A DNA stretch of 64,000 nucleotides, taken from assembly GCF_014648675.1 (NCBI RefSeq), contig NZ_BMRO01000001.1:268017-332016 (forward strand), given 5' to 3'. The notes beneath the pieces are model-generated. The model searched no databases. It was given only the letters and a program-made list of their open reading frames with translations, and was not told where the DNA came from. Made by a program: the position numbers and the translations under genes. Below are positions 45,754-55,320 of the stretch, in pieces. This DNA is from Actinomadura livida. GTDB taxonomy: Bacteria > Actinomycetota > Actinomycetes > Streptosporangiales > Streptosporangiaceae. Positions within the stretch are counted from its first letter, which is position 1. The number at the start of each line of letters is the position of its first letter.

Positions 45754-46935
45754 TCACTTCTTCTGGATGACGTCCTGCGGGATCGCCTGGTCCTGCTTGA
45801 GCGCCTCGAAGAGCCTGGTCGCCTTGGCCTTGTCCCAGGTGATGTACGAGCCGACGCCCGCCGCGCTGCCGCCGCCGCCGATCGGGACCGTCGTCGACAC
45901 GCCGTCGCCGCCGCTGACGCCCTTCATCGCCCACATCATGCGGACCAGGTGGTGCAGGTGGTCGCCGTCGTCCACGAGGAAGTTGCTGGTGGAGTTCATC
46001 GCGAGCGGGATGCTCCGGAACGGGTTGAGCATCGTTCCCGGGCTGGCCGCCTTCTTCATCAGCGCGCCGAAGAACTGCTGCTGGTTCTCCACCCGCTGGA
46101 GGTCGGCGCGGGCGTAGGCGCGCGTCCGCACGTAGCCGAGCGCCTGGGCGCCGTCCAGCGTCTGGCAGCCGGCCTTGAGGTTCAGCCCCGCCTTCGGGTC
46201 CTTGATGTCCTCCTTGACGCACATGTCCACGCCGCCGACGGCGTCGACCACGCCGACGAAGCCGCCGAAGCCGATCTCGGCGTAGTGGTCGATGCGGATC
46301 CCGGTGGCCTCCTCGACGGTCTGGACGAGCAGCTTGGGCCCGCCGAACGCGAACGCCGCGTTCAGCTTGTTGCGGCCCTTGCCGGGGATCGGGACGTAGG
46401 AGTCGCGCGGGAGGCTGATGAGGGACGTCCCGCCGGAGCCGTAGTGCAGCAGCATCATCGAGTCGGTGCGCCGTCCCGGCGTGAAACCGGTCTTCAGCTT
46501 GCGCTGCTCGGCCTTCGACAGGCCATCGCGGCTGTCGGAGCCGACGATCAGCCAGTTCGTCCCGGGGGTGTCGGCGACCCGGCCGGGGTAGTCGACGAGC
46601 ACGGACTCGCGCTTCAGCCGCGAGTCGAGGTAGAAGTAGCCGCCGACGAGGACCAGCAGCAGCACGACCACGATGGCGCCGAACACCCGCCCGCCGCGGC
46701 GGCGCCTGCGGCGCCGGGGCGGGGGCCCGCCGTACGCGTCGCCCTGGTCGTACCGGCCTCCGCCGCGAAGCTGGTCGCCGGCGTACGGGTCGTCGTACGG
46801 ATCGTAGGGGTCCCCGCGCCGTTCCCGCCCGTAGGCCGCGGGCTGGTGGTGCTCCGCCCGAACGGAGTGGTGCCTGCTGCGAGCCACGCGTTCGCCCTCC
46901 TTGCGTGTCCAGCCCTCCGGCCAGCGGTCGCTCAT
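45754..46935 (-). CDS. LytR-CpsA-Psr (LCP) family cell-wall ligase
   Basis: 393-residue protein that attaches wall polymers to peptidoglycan outside the membrane. A long charged cytoplasmic head with Asp/Tyr/Pro repeats (DPYDPYDDPYAGD) precedes one membrane helix (VFGAIVVVLLLVLVGGYFYL, residues ~83-103). The LCP domain shows GSDSRDG, RTDSMMLLHY, SLPRDSYVPIPG and KLNAAFAFGGPKLLVQTVE, the conserved Arg/Asp set that binds polyprenyl pyrophosphate. The ATG at 46935 gives the typical MSDRWPEGW start; the open frame further upstream reads antisense into the ABC gene. Confidence 0.92.
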   Translation of the reverse strand: MSDRWPEGWTRKEGERVARSRHHSVRAEHHQPAAYGRERRGDPYDPYDDPYAGDQLRGGGRYDQGDAYGGPPPRRRRRRRGGRVFGAIVVVLLLVLVGGYFYLDSRLKRESVLVDYPGRVADTPGTNWLIVGSDSRDGLSKAEQRKLKTGFTPGRRTDSMMLLHYGSGGTSLISLPRDSYVPIPGKGRNKLNAAFAFGGPKLLVQTVEEATGIRIDHYAEIGFGGFVGVVDAVGGVDMCVKEDIKDPKAGLNLKAGCQTLDGAQALGYVRTRAYARADLQRVENQQQFFGALMKKAASPGTMLNPFRSIPLAMNSTSNFLVDDGDHLHHLVRMMWAMKGVSGGDGVSTTVPIGGGGSAAGVGSYITWDKAKATRLFEALKQDQAIPQDVIQKK

Positions 46936-47091
46936 GCCGTAGACCTTAGACTTCCCGCGCGTTCCCCGCGTCCTTCTCCTGCATGATTGTCCGCTGGTAC
47001 AAATCACCGCTGTATGTGACACATGAAGCGGAAAGCATCCTCCCTGGGACGCACACTGCCCTTGGCGGGCAGGACGTGCGGAGGGCGACGC

Positions 47092-49092
47092 ATGGGTACG
47101 CGACGGCGGTTTTCCAGACGGGCCGGGTCGGGCGGGCGGAGGGACCGGCGTCCCCGGGGAGCCCGCCCCGAGGCGGCCGGGCTGCCGGAACTGACCACGC
47201 ACACCTGGCACGCCAAGGACCTGGAACTGGCCGAGACCGGCCTCGTCACGGTGGCGCGGCGGCTCCCGGCGGTGATCGCGCAGGCCACGCGGCTGGCCTG
47301 GCGGGCGAGCCCCGCCGACACGGCCGCGACGATCTCGCTCAACCTCCTCGCGGGGGTCTTCACGGCGTTCTGGCTGCTGGCGACGACCGGCGTCCTCACG
47401 GCGCTGTTCAGCGCCGGGCCGACGCCCGACCGGGTCCGCGACGCGCTGCCGTCGCTGGCGCTCGTCGCGGGCGCGGTGGCGCTGCGCGCCGGGCTGCAGG
47501 CGTGCGCGGGCTGGTCGCAGTCGCGGCTGAACCCGCAGGTCCAGCGGCTCGCCGAGCTGCGGCTGTACGAGGCGACGACGGCGGTGCACCTGGCGGCGCT
47601 CGACGACTCCGACTTCCTCGACGAGTTGCAGCGCGCGCAGACGCGCGGCATGACGTCGGCGCCGCGGGTCGTCCAGCAGGCGGTGGACGTGCTCACGGGG
47701 ACCGTCGGGATGGCCGCGGCCGCGGGGACGCTCGGCGTGCTGCACCCGCTGCTGCTGCCGCTGCTCCTGCTGACGGCGCTCCCGGAGGGCTGGGCGTCCG
47801 TGCGCAGCGCCCGGATGCAGTACCTGACGATGCTCTCGCTGGTCGAGGTCGCCCGCCGCAAGTGGATCCTGTCCGACCTGATGGTGCAGCGGGAGCACGC
47901 CGCCGAGGTGCGCTCGTTCACCATGCGGCCGTTCCTGCTGGAGCAGTACGACCGGCAGGCCGCCCACCAGCGCGGCGTCGAGCTCGACCTCGCCCGCCGC
48001 CAGACCGTCGCGAAGGTCAGCGGGGACGTGCTGAAGGGCATCGCCACGGCGGCCGTCTACATCGCGCTCGGGTTCATGCTGTGGAACGGCGCGGTGCCGC
48101 TGGCGGTGGCGGGCACGGCGGTCCTGGCGATCAGGTCGGGCCAGTCGTCCCTGGTCAACCTGGTGTTCGCGGTCAACCAGTGCTACGAGGAGGGCCTGTA
48201 CTTCGGCGACTACCTGTCGTTCTGCGAGAAGGCCGAGCGGCGGATCCCGCGGCGCGCCCTCCCCGCCGCGCCCGAGGCGCACGGCCGGCTCCCGGACGAC
48301 TTCGGCCGCATCCGCGTCCGGGACGTCATGTTCACCTACCCGGGCGCGGACGCACCGTCCCTCAACGGCATCTCGCTGGATCTGCGCAGGGGCGAGGTGG
48401 TCGCGCTCGTCGGCGAGAACGGCTCCGGCAAGACGACCCTCGCCAAGATCATGGCCGGCCTGTACGACCCGGACGCCGGCGAGGTCGGGTGGGACGACGT
48501 GCCGCTGACGAAGGTCCCCCCGCAGGAGGTGTGGGAGCGGATCGCCGTCATCGCCCAGAACTACACGCACTGGCCGATGACCGCCCGGCAGAACATCACC
48601 ATGGGACGCGGCGGCGAGCACGTCCCCGGCGGTGCCGAGAGCCCGGCGCTGCTCGCGGCCGCCCGCGCCTCCGGGGCCGACGAGGTCGTGGACGGGCTCG
48701 CCCGCGGCTACGACACGCTCCTGGACCGCCGGTTCAAGGGCGGCGCCGAGCTGTCGGGCGGGCAGTGGCAGCGGCTCGCGGTCGCGCGCGGCTTCTTCCG
48801 CGACGCGCCGCTGCTGATCTGCGACGAGCCGACCGCCGCCCTCGACGCGCGCGCCGAGCACCAGCTGTTCGAGCGGATCCGCACGCACGCCGACGGCCGG
48901 ACCGTCCTGCTGATCACGCACCGGCTCGCCAGCGTCCGCTACGCCGACCGCATCTACGTCCTGGAGCACGGCAAGGTCATCGAGGAGGGCGACCATGCCG
49001 CGCTGATGGCCCGGGGCGGCGTGTACGCCGACCTGTACTCCCTCCAGGCCGCCGCCTACGCCGCCGCGCCCGCGGGCGAGCCGGACGTCTAG
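47092..49092 (+). CDS. ABC exporter, fused permease-ATPase
   Basis: 666-residue half-transporter. About six membrane helices span residues ~60-340, then the ATPase with Walker A GENGSGKTT, signature LSGGQWQRL, Walker B LLICDEPTAALD and H-loop LITHR. It would homodimerise. The pattern is that of bacteriocin/lantibiotic or lipid-type exporters, but no biosynthesis gene is near. The ATG at 47092 has GGAGGG five bases before it; an in-frame start at 47023 lacks that. Its end overlaps the AAA gene's stop by 4 bp (convergent). Confidence 0.88.
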   Translation: MGTRRRFSRRAGSGGRRDRRPRGARPEAAGLPELTTHTWHAKDLELAETGLVTVARRLPAVIAQATRLAWRASPADTAATISLNLLAGVFTAFWLLATTGVLTALFSAGPTPDRVRDALPSLALVAGAVALRAGLQACAGWSQSRLNPQVQRLAELRLYEATTAVHLAALDDSDFLDELQRAQTRGMTSAPRVVQQAVDVLTGTVGMAAAAGTLGVLHPLLLPLLLLTALPEGWASVRSARMQYLTMLSLVEVARRKWILSDLMVQREHAAEVRSFTMRPFLLEQYDRQAAHQRGVELDLARRQTVAKVSGDVLKGIATAAVYIALGFMLWNGAVPLAVAGTAVLAIRSGQSSLVNLVFAVNQCYEEGLYFGDYLSFCEKAERRIPRRALPAAPEAHGRLPDDFGRIRVRDVMFTYPGADAPSLNGISLDLRRGEVVALVGENGSGKTTLAKIMAGLYDPDAGEVGWDDVPLTKVPPQEVWERIAVIAQNYTHWPMTARQNITMGRGGEHVPGGAESPALLAAARASGADEVVDGLARGYDTLLDRRFKGGAELSGGQWQRLAVARGFFRDAPLLICDEPTAALDARAEHQLFERIRTHADGRTVLLITHRLASVRYADRIYVLEHGKVIEEGDHAALMARGGVYADLYSLQAAAYAAAPAGEPDV

Positions 49093-52000
49093 ATGTAGGG
49101 CCCGAAGCCGAAGCCGGGTTCGGGCCGCGGGGCGTCGGGGAGGTCCTCGGCGCGCAGCGTCCCGACCTCGGCCGCCTCGACGCCGTCCGGGTCCTCGTCG
49201 TGCTTGGCGGTGATGCGCCGCGCCTGCCGGGAGATCGCCGCCTCCAGCAGGTTGCGGACGAGCCGCGCGTTGCCGAACGAGGAGCCCCGCGGCTGCGCGG
49301 CGACCAGCCGGCGCACCCCGTCGAGGATCCCGGGGGCGAGCGCGAACCCCGCCTCCGCCGCCATGAACTCGAAGATCGTGACGAGCTCGTCGTCGGAGTA
49401 GTCCGGGAAGTGCAGCACCTTCGGGAACCGGGACTTCAGCCCCGGGTTCGCGTCGAGGAAGCGCTCCATCTCGGCGTCGTACCCGGCGACGATGACGACG
49501 AGGTCGCCGCGGTGCTCCTCCATCAGCCGCAGCAGCTCGGCGACCGCCTCGTGGCCGAAGTCGCGCCGGTCGCCGCCCGAGGACGACAGCGTGTACGCCT
49601 CGTCGACGAACAGCACGCCGCCGAGGGCGCGCTCGACCGCGCCCCGCACCCGCGGCGCCGTCTGCCCGATGAACTCGGCGACGAGGTCGGCGCGGGTGAC
49701 CTCCACCAGGTGGCCGGACGACAGCAGCCCGAGCCGCGCGTAGACGGCGGCGACCAGCCGGGCGATCGTCGTCTTGGCCGTGCCGGGGTTGCCCATGAAC
49801 ACCATGTGCCGGGACGGGGCCGCCGGGGACAGCTTGGCGTCGCGCCGCAGCTGCTCGGCGCGGACCTCGGCGACCAGCGAGGACACCTCCCGCTTGATGG
49901 CGGCCAGCCCGATCAGCCGGTCGATCTCGGCGAGCGGGTCGCCGGGGACGTCGGCGCGGCCCCGGCTGAGCGTGTCGGGGAGGTCCGCGGGCAGGATCTC
50001 GTCCAGCGACTCGGTCTCGTCGACGATGCCGTCGGCGAGGACGCGCCGCCCCTGCAGCGCCACCGCCCGGTCGAGCAGGTTGATCATCGCGCGGGCGTTG
50101 CCGAACCCGCGCTCGCGCGGCGCCGCCTCGGCCAGCTCGCGGACCCGGTCCAGCACCCCGGGCGCCAGCTCGAAGCCCGCGTCGGCGGCCTTGGCGGCGA
50201 ACACCTCGACCAGCTCGTCCTCGGTGAGGTCGGGGAACCGGACGGTGCGGGGGAAGTGCGCGGCCAGGTCGGGGCGCGACTTCAGCAGCCCGTTCAGCTC
50301 GGCCTCCGGGCCGGTAAGCACGACGAGGAGGTCCTCGGTGCGCGCCTGGAGGCCGGTGAGGAGGACGTCCAGGACCTCGCGTCCCCGCGCGGCGTCCGCG
50401 GCGGCCGAGACCAGGGCGTGCGCGTCGCGGACGACCAGGACGCCGCCGTGTGCCTCCTCCACCGCCCGCCGGACCCGCAGGACGCTCTCGCTGGCGTACT
50501 CGCCGAGCAGGTCGGCGCGCTCCACCTCGACGAGGTGGCCGGAGGACAGCACGCCGAGGTCGGCGTAGAGCCGGCCGAGGATGCCCGCGACCTTGCTCTT
50601 GCCGGTGCCGGGGTTCCCGATGAACACCAGGTGCCGGGGCAGGTCCCTGGCCTTCATGCCCGCCTCGCGGCGCAGCCGGGCCGCCTTCGCCTCGGCGACC
50701 AGCGCGTCCACCTCGCGTTTCGCGGGCTCGATCCCCGCGCAGGCGGCCAGTTCGGCGAGCGGGTCGGTGTCGGCGGAGCGGCCCGGGATGAGCCGGTGCG
50801 GCAGGTCCGCCGCCGTGACCTCCGGCGGGCCGGCGGGCGCCGCGCCCTCCTCCCCCGCGGCCTCCTCCTCAGCACGCAGGGCCGCGGCCGCGACGGCCTG
50901 CCCGGCCATGTGCTCCACCAGCCGCGCGCCGCGCAGGTTCAGCAGCGGCGGGGTGCGCGACAGCATGCCCGCGGCGGCCTCGGCGGTCTCGGGCGCGACG
51001 CGGGCGCCGCGCCGCGCGACCGCCAGCGTGAACAGCTCGGCGAAGTCGTCCTCGCCGAAGTCGCGGGTGCGGGCCACGTCGAAGGCCCGGACGAGCGCCG
51101 GGTTGGCGTCGAACAGCCGCCGGTCGCCGCCGGGGCGGCACAGCGCGACGACGCCGAGGGACGGCGAGCGGGCCATCAGGCGCCGCAGCTCCTCCACGGC
51201 GGCGGCGCCGCAGCGCTCGTGCGCGGCGAGCTTCTCCAGGTCGTCCACCACCAGGAGCATCCGCCCCTCCAGGCAGTCGCGGACGCGTGCCTGCAGCCAC
51301 AGGACGGCGTCGCTGACCCCCAGCGACGCGAAGACCTGGTCGGAGATCCACAGCGCCTCGCGGACCGCTCCGCCCTCGGCCAGCCGGCGCTCCACCACCT
51401 CGGCGGCGGTGCCCTTCCCGGTCCCCTCCGGGCCGGAGATCAGCAGGCGGACGGCTCGTTTCCCCGCCAGCCGGGCCTGGACCGCGTCCTCCAGGACCCG
51501 CGACAGCTCCGGCTGCCCGACCAGCGGGTCCGGCGCGGACCCGGCGCGGCGGGGCCGGCCGGCCCCGGTGCCCTCGCGCTCCCCGCCGCCCAGCGAGGCG
51601 CCGAGCGTGTTGAGGACCCGCCGCGCGGTGAACAGCCGCCGCAGGTCGGCGTGGAACGCACGCACGGGCACCCGGCAGCGCGGGCTGGCCGGGGAGTCCG
51701 GAAGCCCCTGCACCGAGCCCGTGATGCGCACCGCCATGTCCAGCCACGCACGGGCGGCGTCGGCCTCGCCGGCGACCAGGCCCCGGGCCAGCCACGCCCG
51801 CACGTCCTGCTGCCACGCATCCGTGGCGAAGCCGTCGCGGGCCGCGCGGAACCGCTCCTCCAGGTTCTCGTAGCGCGCCGTGCCGAGCACGACGGCCAGT
51901 TCCGCCGGGACGACCGAGGCGTCGGCCGCGAGCAGCAGCCGGGCCAGGGAGACGTCGGGCTCGTCCCCGTCCGCGACGGCCCCCGCCAAGCGCTCGTGGG

Positions 52001-52685
52001 CGGCGTCCAGGCCCGCGCACGCCCACCCCAGGTAGCCGACGGGCCCCGCCAGCTCGGGCAGGACGGCCAGCTCCTCATCGGTCAGCCCGGACGTCCACGA
52101 CTCCTCCAGGCTCCCGTTGGGGACGGTCATGTCCTGTTCGCGCAGCTCCGGGTCGGCGGCGCGCCGGTCGAACAGCTCCATCAGCGCCCGCCGGCGCCGC
52201 TCCACCGGTTCCAGCCCCTCGAAGACGTCCAGGCCCGCCCGCGCCAGCTCGAACATCACCGCGCGGCGCTCCCGGTCGTTCCCGGCCGGTTCGGGAAGCC
52301 ACAGGCCCGGCGGGCGCCACCGCCCGCCCTGCGTGAACCAGGCCAGCGGGTCCCGGACGGCGGTCTCCGACTTCGCGAGGAACGCCGACAGCAGCTCGTA
52401 GTCCACGTCGCCGCGCGACCCGCCCCGGACGGCCGACGCGCCGAGCAGGAACGTCAGCAGCGACCACTGCTCCGCGCCCGCCGCGCTCGTGTCACCGCCG
52501 TAGAAGTCGCTGAGCTGCCTGGTCAGCACCACCGCGCGCGGGTCCCGGTTGTACTCCGCGGCGCGTTCGCGCATCTCCTCGTACAGCCCGTCGGGCACGC
52601 GCCATGGACCGTGCGCGTACACGTCCAGGACGGGCTCCTCGGTGAGCAGCACTTCGAGATGGTCCGGCAGCCGGGGGGAACTCAC
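49089..52685 (-). CDS. triple-AAA ATPase, CbbX/EccA-like
   Basis: 1198-residue protein with three ATPase modules. Residues ~1-360 are a helical region of unknown role. Module 1 has Walker A GPEGTGKGT near residue 418. Modules 2 and 3 are CbbX-type: Walker A GNPGTGKSK near 692 and GNPGTAKTT near 967. The Walker B of module 3 is intact (FVDEAYTL near 1026), but module 2 has VVRDAHAL, so Asp-Glu became Arg-Asp and hydrolysis there is doubtful. Such proteins remodel partners; EccA types serve ESX secretion. No ESX gene is present here. GTG start at 52685. Confidence 0.88.
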   Translation of the reverse strand: MSSPRLPDHLEVLLTEEPVLDVYAHGPWRVPDGLYEEMRERAAEYNRDPRAVVLTRQLSDFYGGDTSAAGAEQWSLLTFLLGASAVRGGSRGDVDYELLSAFLAKSETAVRDPLAWFTQGGRWRPPGLWLPEPAGNDRERRAVMFELARAGLDVFEGLEPVERRRRALMELFDRRAADPELREQDMTVPNGSLEESWTSGLTDEELAVLPELAGPVGYLGWACAGLDAAHERLAGAVADGDEPDVSLARLLLAADASVVPAELAVVLGTARYENLEERFRAARDGFATDAWQQDVRAWLARGLVAGEADAARAWLDMAVRITGSVQGLPDSPASPRCRVPVRAFHADLRRLFTARRVLNTLGASLGGGEREGTGAGRPRRAGSAPDPLVGQPELSRVLEDAVQARLAGKRAVRLLISGPEGTGKGTAAEVVERRLAEGGAVREALWISDQVFASLGVSDAVLWLQARVRDCLEGRMLLVVDDLEKLAAHERCGAAAVEELRRLMARSPSLGVVALCRPGGDRRLFDANPALVRAFDVARTRDFGEDDFAELFTLAVARRGARVAPETAEAAAGMLSRTPPLLNLRGARLVEHMAGQAVAAAALRAEEEAAGEEGAAPAGPPEVTAADLPHRLIPGRSADTDPLAELAACAGIEPAKREVDALVAEAKAARLRREAGMKARDLPRHLVFIGNPGTGKSKVAGILGRLYADLGVLSSGHLVEVERADLLGEYASESVLRVRRAVEEAHGGVLVVRDAHALVSAAADAARGREVLDVLLTGLQARTEDLLVVLTGPEAELNGLLKSRPDLAAHFPRTVRFPDLTEDELVEVFAAKAADAGFELAPGVLDRVRELAEAAPRERGFGNARAMINLLDRAVALQGRRVLADGIVDETESLDEILPADLPDTLSRGRADVPGDPLAEIDRLIGLAAIKREVSSLVAEVRAEQLRRDAKLSPAAPSRHMVFMGNPGTAKTTIARLVAAVYARLGLLSSGHLVEVTRADLVAEFIGQTAPRVRGAVERALGGVLFVDEAYTLSSSGGDRRDFGHEAVAELLRLMEEHRGDLVVIVAGYDAEMERFLDANPGLKSRFPKVLHFPDYSDDELVTIFEFMAAEAGFALAPGILDGVRRLVAAQPRGSSFGNARLVRNLLEAAISRQARRITAKHDEDPDGVEAAEVGTLRAEDLPDAPRPEPGFGFGPYI

Positions 52686-52862
52686 CTGGGGGTCCTTCTC
52701 CTACACAGCGGATCGGGCACTGTCCGACAGCACCCTACGGCCGGGGACCACCGCGCACACCCCCGTCGCGCGCCGGGTTGGCAGGGGGCGCGCCGTCCGC
52801 GATAGTTGTCGCGTGGAAATGATTCGCTCGACGAACTTGCATGAACCCGAGGAAGTCCCCGC

Positions 52863-53213
52863 GTGCCGCTCCTGGAGATGACCACGCGGCCGCACGCCGG
52901 GGGTACCGTCGTGCGGCTGCGCGGAGACCTCGACATCGCCTCCTCGGAGGACCTGCGCACGTACCTGGACGACGCACGCCGCGAACACGGCGAGCGCCTC
53001 GTCCTCGACCTCGCCGGCCTGGAGTACATGGACTCCGGCGGCCTCTCGGTCATCGTGTCCTGCTTCAAGGCCGTCACGGCCGCGGGCGGCAGCCTCACGC
53101 TCGCCGCGCCCCGCCCGCTCATCCGCCGCACCCTCGTGGTCACCGGACTGCACCGCCGGATCCCGGTGGCCGACACGCTGGAGGACGCCATCGGCGGGCC
53201 CGGCCCCGGCTGA
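52863..53213 (+). CDS. STAS-domain anti-sigma-factor antagonist
   Basis: 116-residue STAS protein of the SpoIIAA/RsbV/BldG type. The phosphorylatable Ser lies in YMDSGGLSVIV (residues ~58-68), after the RGDLDIASSEDLRTYL helix. It would release a sigma factor by binding a serine-kinase anti-sigma factor; none is encoded nearby. The GTG at 52863 has GAGGAAG upstream. It diverges from the triple-AAA gene (about 178 bp apart). Confidence 0.9.
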   Translation: MPLLEMTTRPHAGGTVVRLRGDLDIASSEDLRTYLDDARREHGERLVLDLAGLEYMDSGGLSVIVSCFKAVTAAGGSLTLAAPRPLIRRTLVVTGLHRRIPVADTLEDAIGGPGPG

Positions 53214-53239
53214 TCCGCGCGCGGCCTCCTCGCGCACGG

Positions 53240-54055
53240 CTAGGTGTTCGAGGCCTCGTCCTCCCGGAGGGCGAGGTCGCCGCTCCACGCCACGGGGGCG
53301 GGCAGCTTGGGGCCCCGGCCGTCCCCGGTGGAGCGGCCGGTGGCGCGGCGCCCGATCCACGGCAGCAGGTAGGTGCGGGCCCAGCGGACGTCCTCCCGCC
53401 GCGAGGTCAGCCAGTCGGCGCGCTCCAGCGGCGGCCAGGGCTCGCGCCAGTCCCCGCCGGTGGGCATTCCGATCACCTCGGCGACGTACAGGGCCATGCG
53501 GCGGTGCCCCTCGGGCGAGAGGTGCAGGCGGTCCTCGTACCAGGCGCGCGGGTCGTCGAAGACGCGCAGCGGCCACAGGTCGACGACCGTGCAGCCGCGG
53601 CGGTCGGCGATGGCGCGCAGGTGCATGTTGTAGGTGGCGGCCCTGCCGCGGATACGGCCGCCGCTGCGCAGGCCCCGGGTGTCGAAGCCGGTGAAGACGA
53701 CGACGCGGGAGCCGGTGGCGCGCAGCCGGCGGACGGCGTCGTCGAAGACCACCGCGAGCGCGTCGGGGTCGGCCCCGGGGCGGATCATGTCGTTGCCGCC
53801 CGCGCACAGGGTGATGAGGTCCGGGGCGAGGCCGACGGCGTGCGGGACCTGGTCGTCCACGATCTGCCGCAGGACCTTGCCGCGGACCGCGAGGTTGGCG
53901 TACCGCAGACCCGGGTTCCGCGCGGCGAGGAGTTCCGCCAGCCGGTCGGCCCAGCCGCGGAAGCGGTCCTCCTCGCCGGGGTAGGGGTCGTTGAGACCCT
54001 CGGTGAAGCTGTCCCCGAGGGCCACGTACGTCTGGATCGGCTCCAATTCGCTCAT
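53240..54055 (-). CDS. SGNH/GDSL-type hydrolase
   Basis: 271-residue esterase or lipase-like hydrolase. The four blocks are visible: GDSFTEG with the nucleophile Ser (residues ~14-20), Gly in block II (NLAVRGK), Asn in CAGGNDM, and Asp/His in DRLHLSPEGHRRM. No signal peptide, so it appears cytoplasmic. The start was placed at MSELEPIQTY (54055) because the fold begins at once; upstream in-frame ATGs at 54067 and 54088 are possible. Substrate unknown. Confidence 0.87.
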   Translation of the reverse strand: MSELEPIQTYVALGDSFTEGLNDPYPGEEDRFRGWADRLAELLAARNPGLRYANLAVRGKVLRQIVDDQVPHAVGLAPDLITLCAGGNDMIRPGADPDALAVVFDDAVRRLRATGSRVVVFTGFDTRGLRSGGRIRGRAATYNMHLRAIADRRGCTVVDLWPLRVFDDPRAWYEDRLHLSPEGHRRMALYVAEVIGMPTGGDWREPWPPLERADWLTSRREDVRWARTYLLPWIGRRATGRSTGDGRGPKLPAPVAWSGDLALREDEASNT

Positions 54056-54182
54056 CGCAATCCCCATCACCGGTTCATGGTCGATCACGTAGAGAATGAT
54101 GCATACTGCACACGACCTACGCGACCGTAGCCCCGGCCGGTTCTCCGATGGCGCCGGTGTCCGCCGGTGTCCGCGCCCGGCG

Positions 54183-54857
54183 TCAGGTCCAGCTGGGCGA
54201 CGCGGTGCCCACCTGCCCGCCGGACGCGGCGGGCGGCACGGACGCCCCCGCCGGCGGCGAGGCGTGCATCGACATCGCGTGCTGGACGAGCGTGATCAGC
54301 ACCTGCTTGGTGGACTCGCGGCTCCGCGCGTCGCACTGGACGATCGGCACGTGCGCGCTTATCGACAGCGCGTCGCGGATGTCCTCGACCGCGTACTGGA
54401 ACTCGCCGTGGAACCCGTTGACGCCCACCACGAACGGCAGGCCGAGCTCCTCGAAGTAGTCCACCGCGGCGAAGCAGTCCTCCAGCCGGCGGGTGTCGAC
54501 CAGCACCACGGCGCCGATGGCGCCGCGGACGAGGTCGTCCCACATGAACCAGAAGCGGTGCTGCCCGGGCGTGCCGAACAGGTAGAGGATCAGCTCGCTG
54601 TCGAGCGACACGCGCCCGAAGTCCATCGCGACCGTGGTGGTCGTCTTGTCCGGCACGGCCGACAGGTCGTCCACGTCGGCGCTTGCCGCGGTCATCACCG
54701 CCTCGGTGGTGAGCGGCATGATCTCCGAGACCGACCCGACGAAGGTGGTCTTGCCGACACCGAACCCGCCGCCGACGACGATCTTGACCGAGGTCAGCTC
54801 GGCCTCTCCGCCGTGCGACCCCGGGACCGGAACCTGGTCAGAGCTTCCGAAGGCCAC
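54183..54857 (-). CDS. cvnD: conservon GTPase-like protein CvnD
   Basis: 224-residue Ras/MglA-like small GTPase, the last gene of the conservon. P-loop GGFGVGKTT sits at residues ~29-37, the switch region includes the DFGRVSLDSELILYLFGTPGQHRF stretch with a Gly-Gln in place of the usual DxxG, and the base-binding region is near VGVNGF. It should cycle GTP under control of CvnA-C at the membrane. Its start overlaps the DUF742 gene by 20 bp. The C-terminus is a disordered Gly/Ser/Pro tail. Confidence 0.92.
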   Translation of the reverse strand: MAFGSSDQVPVPGSHGGEAELTSVKIVVGGGFGVGKTTFVGSVSEIMPLTTEAVMTAASADVDDLSAVPDKTTTTVAMDFGRVSLDSELILYLFGTPGQHRFWFMWDDLVRGAIGAVVLVDTRRLEDCFAAVDYFEELGLPFVVGVNGFHGEFQYAVEDIRDALSISAHVPIVQCDARSRESTKQVLITLVQHAMSMHASPPAGASVPPAASGGQVGTASPSWT

Positions 54858-55290
54858 TGAGCACCCTTTCTAGCAAGCGGAGGTCCGGCTGTCCGCCGGT
54901 GGTCGTGGCGGGCTGGGACTGGTGCAGCCGCAGCAGCCCCTCGACGGCCATGTCGGCGACGAGCACCCGCGCGACGCCGAGCGGCAGGCGCAGCAGGGCC
55001 GAGACCTCGGCCACCGAGCGGGCCGACCGGCACAGGTCCATGATCGCCCGGTACTCCGGGGTCAGCACGGCCACGTCCCGCGGCGGGTAGGGCGCCGCGG
55101 TGACCAGCGCCTCGATGGCGAGATCGTAGCGCGGCTTGGTGCGCCCCCCGGTCACGGCGTACGGGCGCACCAGCGAGCTGTTCTCGCTCTCCGCCCGTTC
55201 GGGGGGGCGTCCCGGCGCGGGCGCCCGCCCGTGGTCACCCGGCCAGCGCCCGGGAACCCCGGGACTGCCTCCGAAGCTGCCTCGATCCAT
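54838..55290 (-). CDS. cvnC: conservon DUF742 protein CvnC
   Basis: 150-residue DUF742 protein with a winged-helix-like fold: LVRPYAVTGGRT near residue 40 begins the conserved part, and ARSVAEVSALLRLPLGVARVLVADMAVEGLLRL is the core. About 38 N-terminal residues are disordered and Gly/Pro/Arg-rich. It lies between CvnB (30-bp gap) and CvnD (20-bp overlap), the standard order. Confidence 0.92.
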   Translation of the reverse strand: MDRGSFGGSPGVPGRWPGDHGRAPAPGRPPERAESENSSLVRPYAVTGGRTKPRYDLAIEALVTAAPYPPRDVAVLTPEYRAIMDLCRSARSVAEVSALLRLPLGVARVLVADMAVEGLLRLHQSQPATTTGGQPDLRLLERVLSGLRKL

Positions 55291-55320
55291 GTCGCCGACC
55301 TCCGTCAGAGTCAGTCACGG

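Noticed and set aside
45754..48996. Much longer N-terminus for the LCP protein
   Set aside because: The extension reads antisense through the ABC exporter; the LCP protein has a normal MSDRWPEGW start at 46935.
46983..52805. Very long plus-strand open frame (about 1940 codons) opposite the triple-AAA gene
   Set aside because: It overlaps the ABC exporter gene in another frame and is antisense to conserved P-loop motifs; no recognisable protein.
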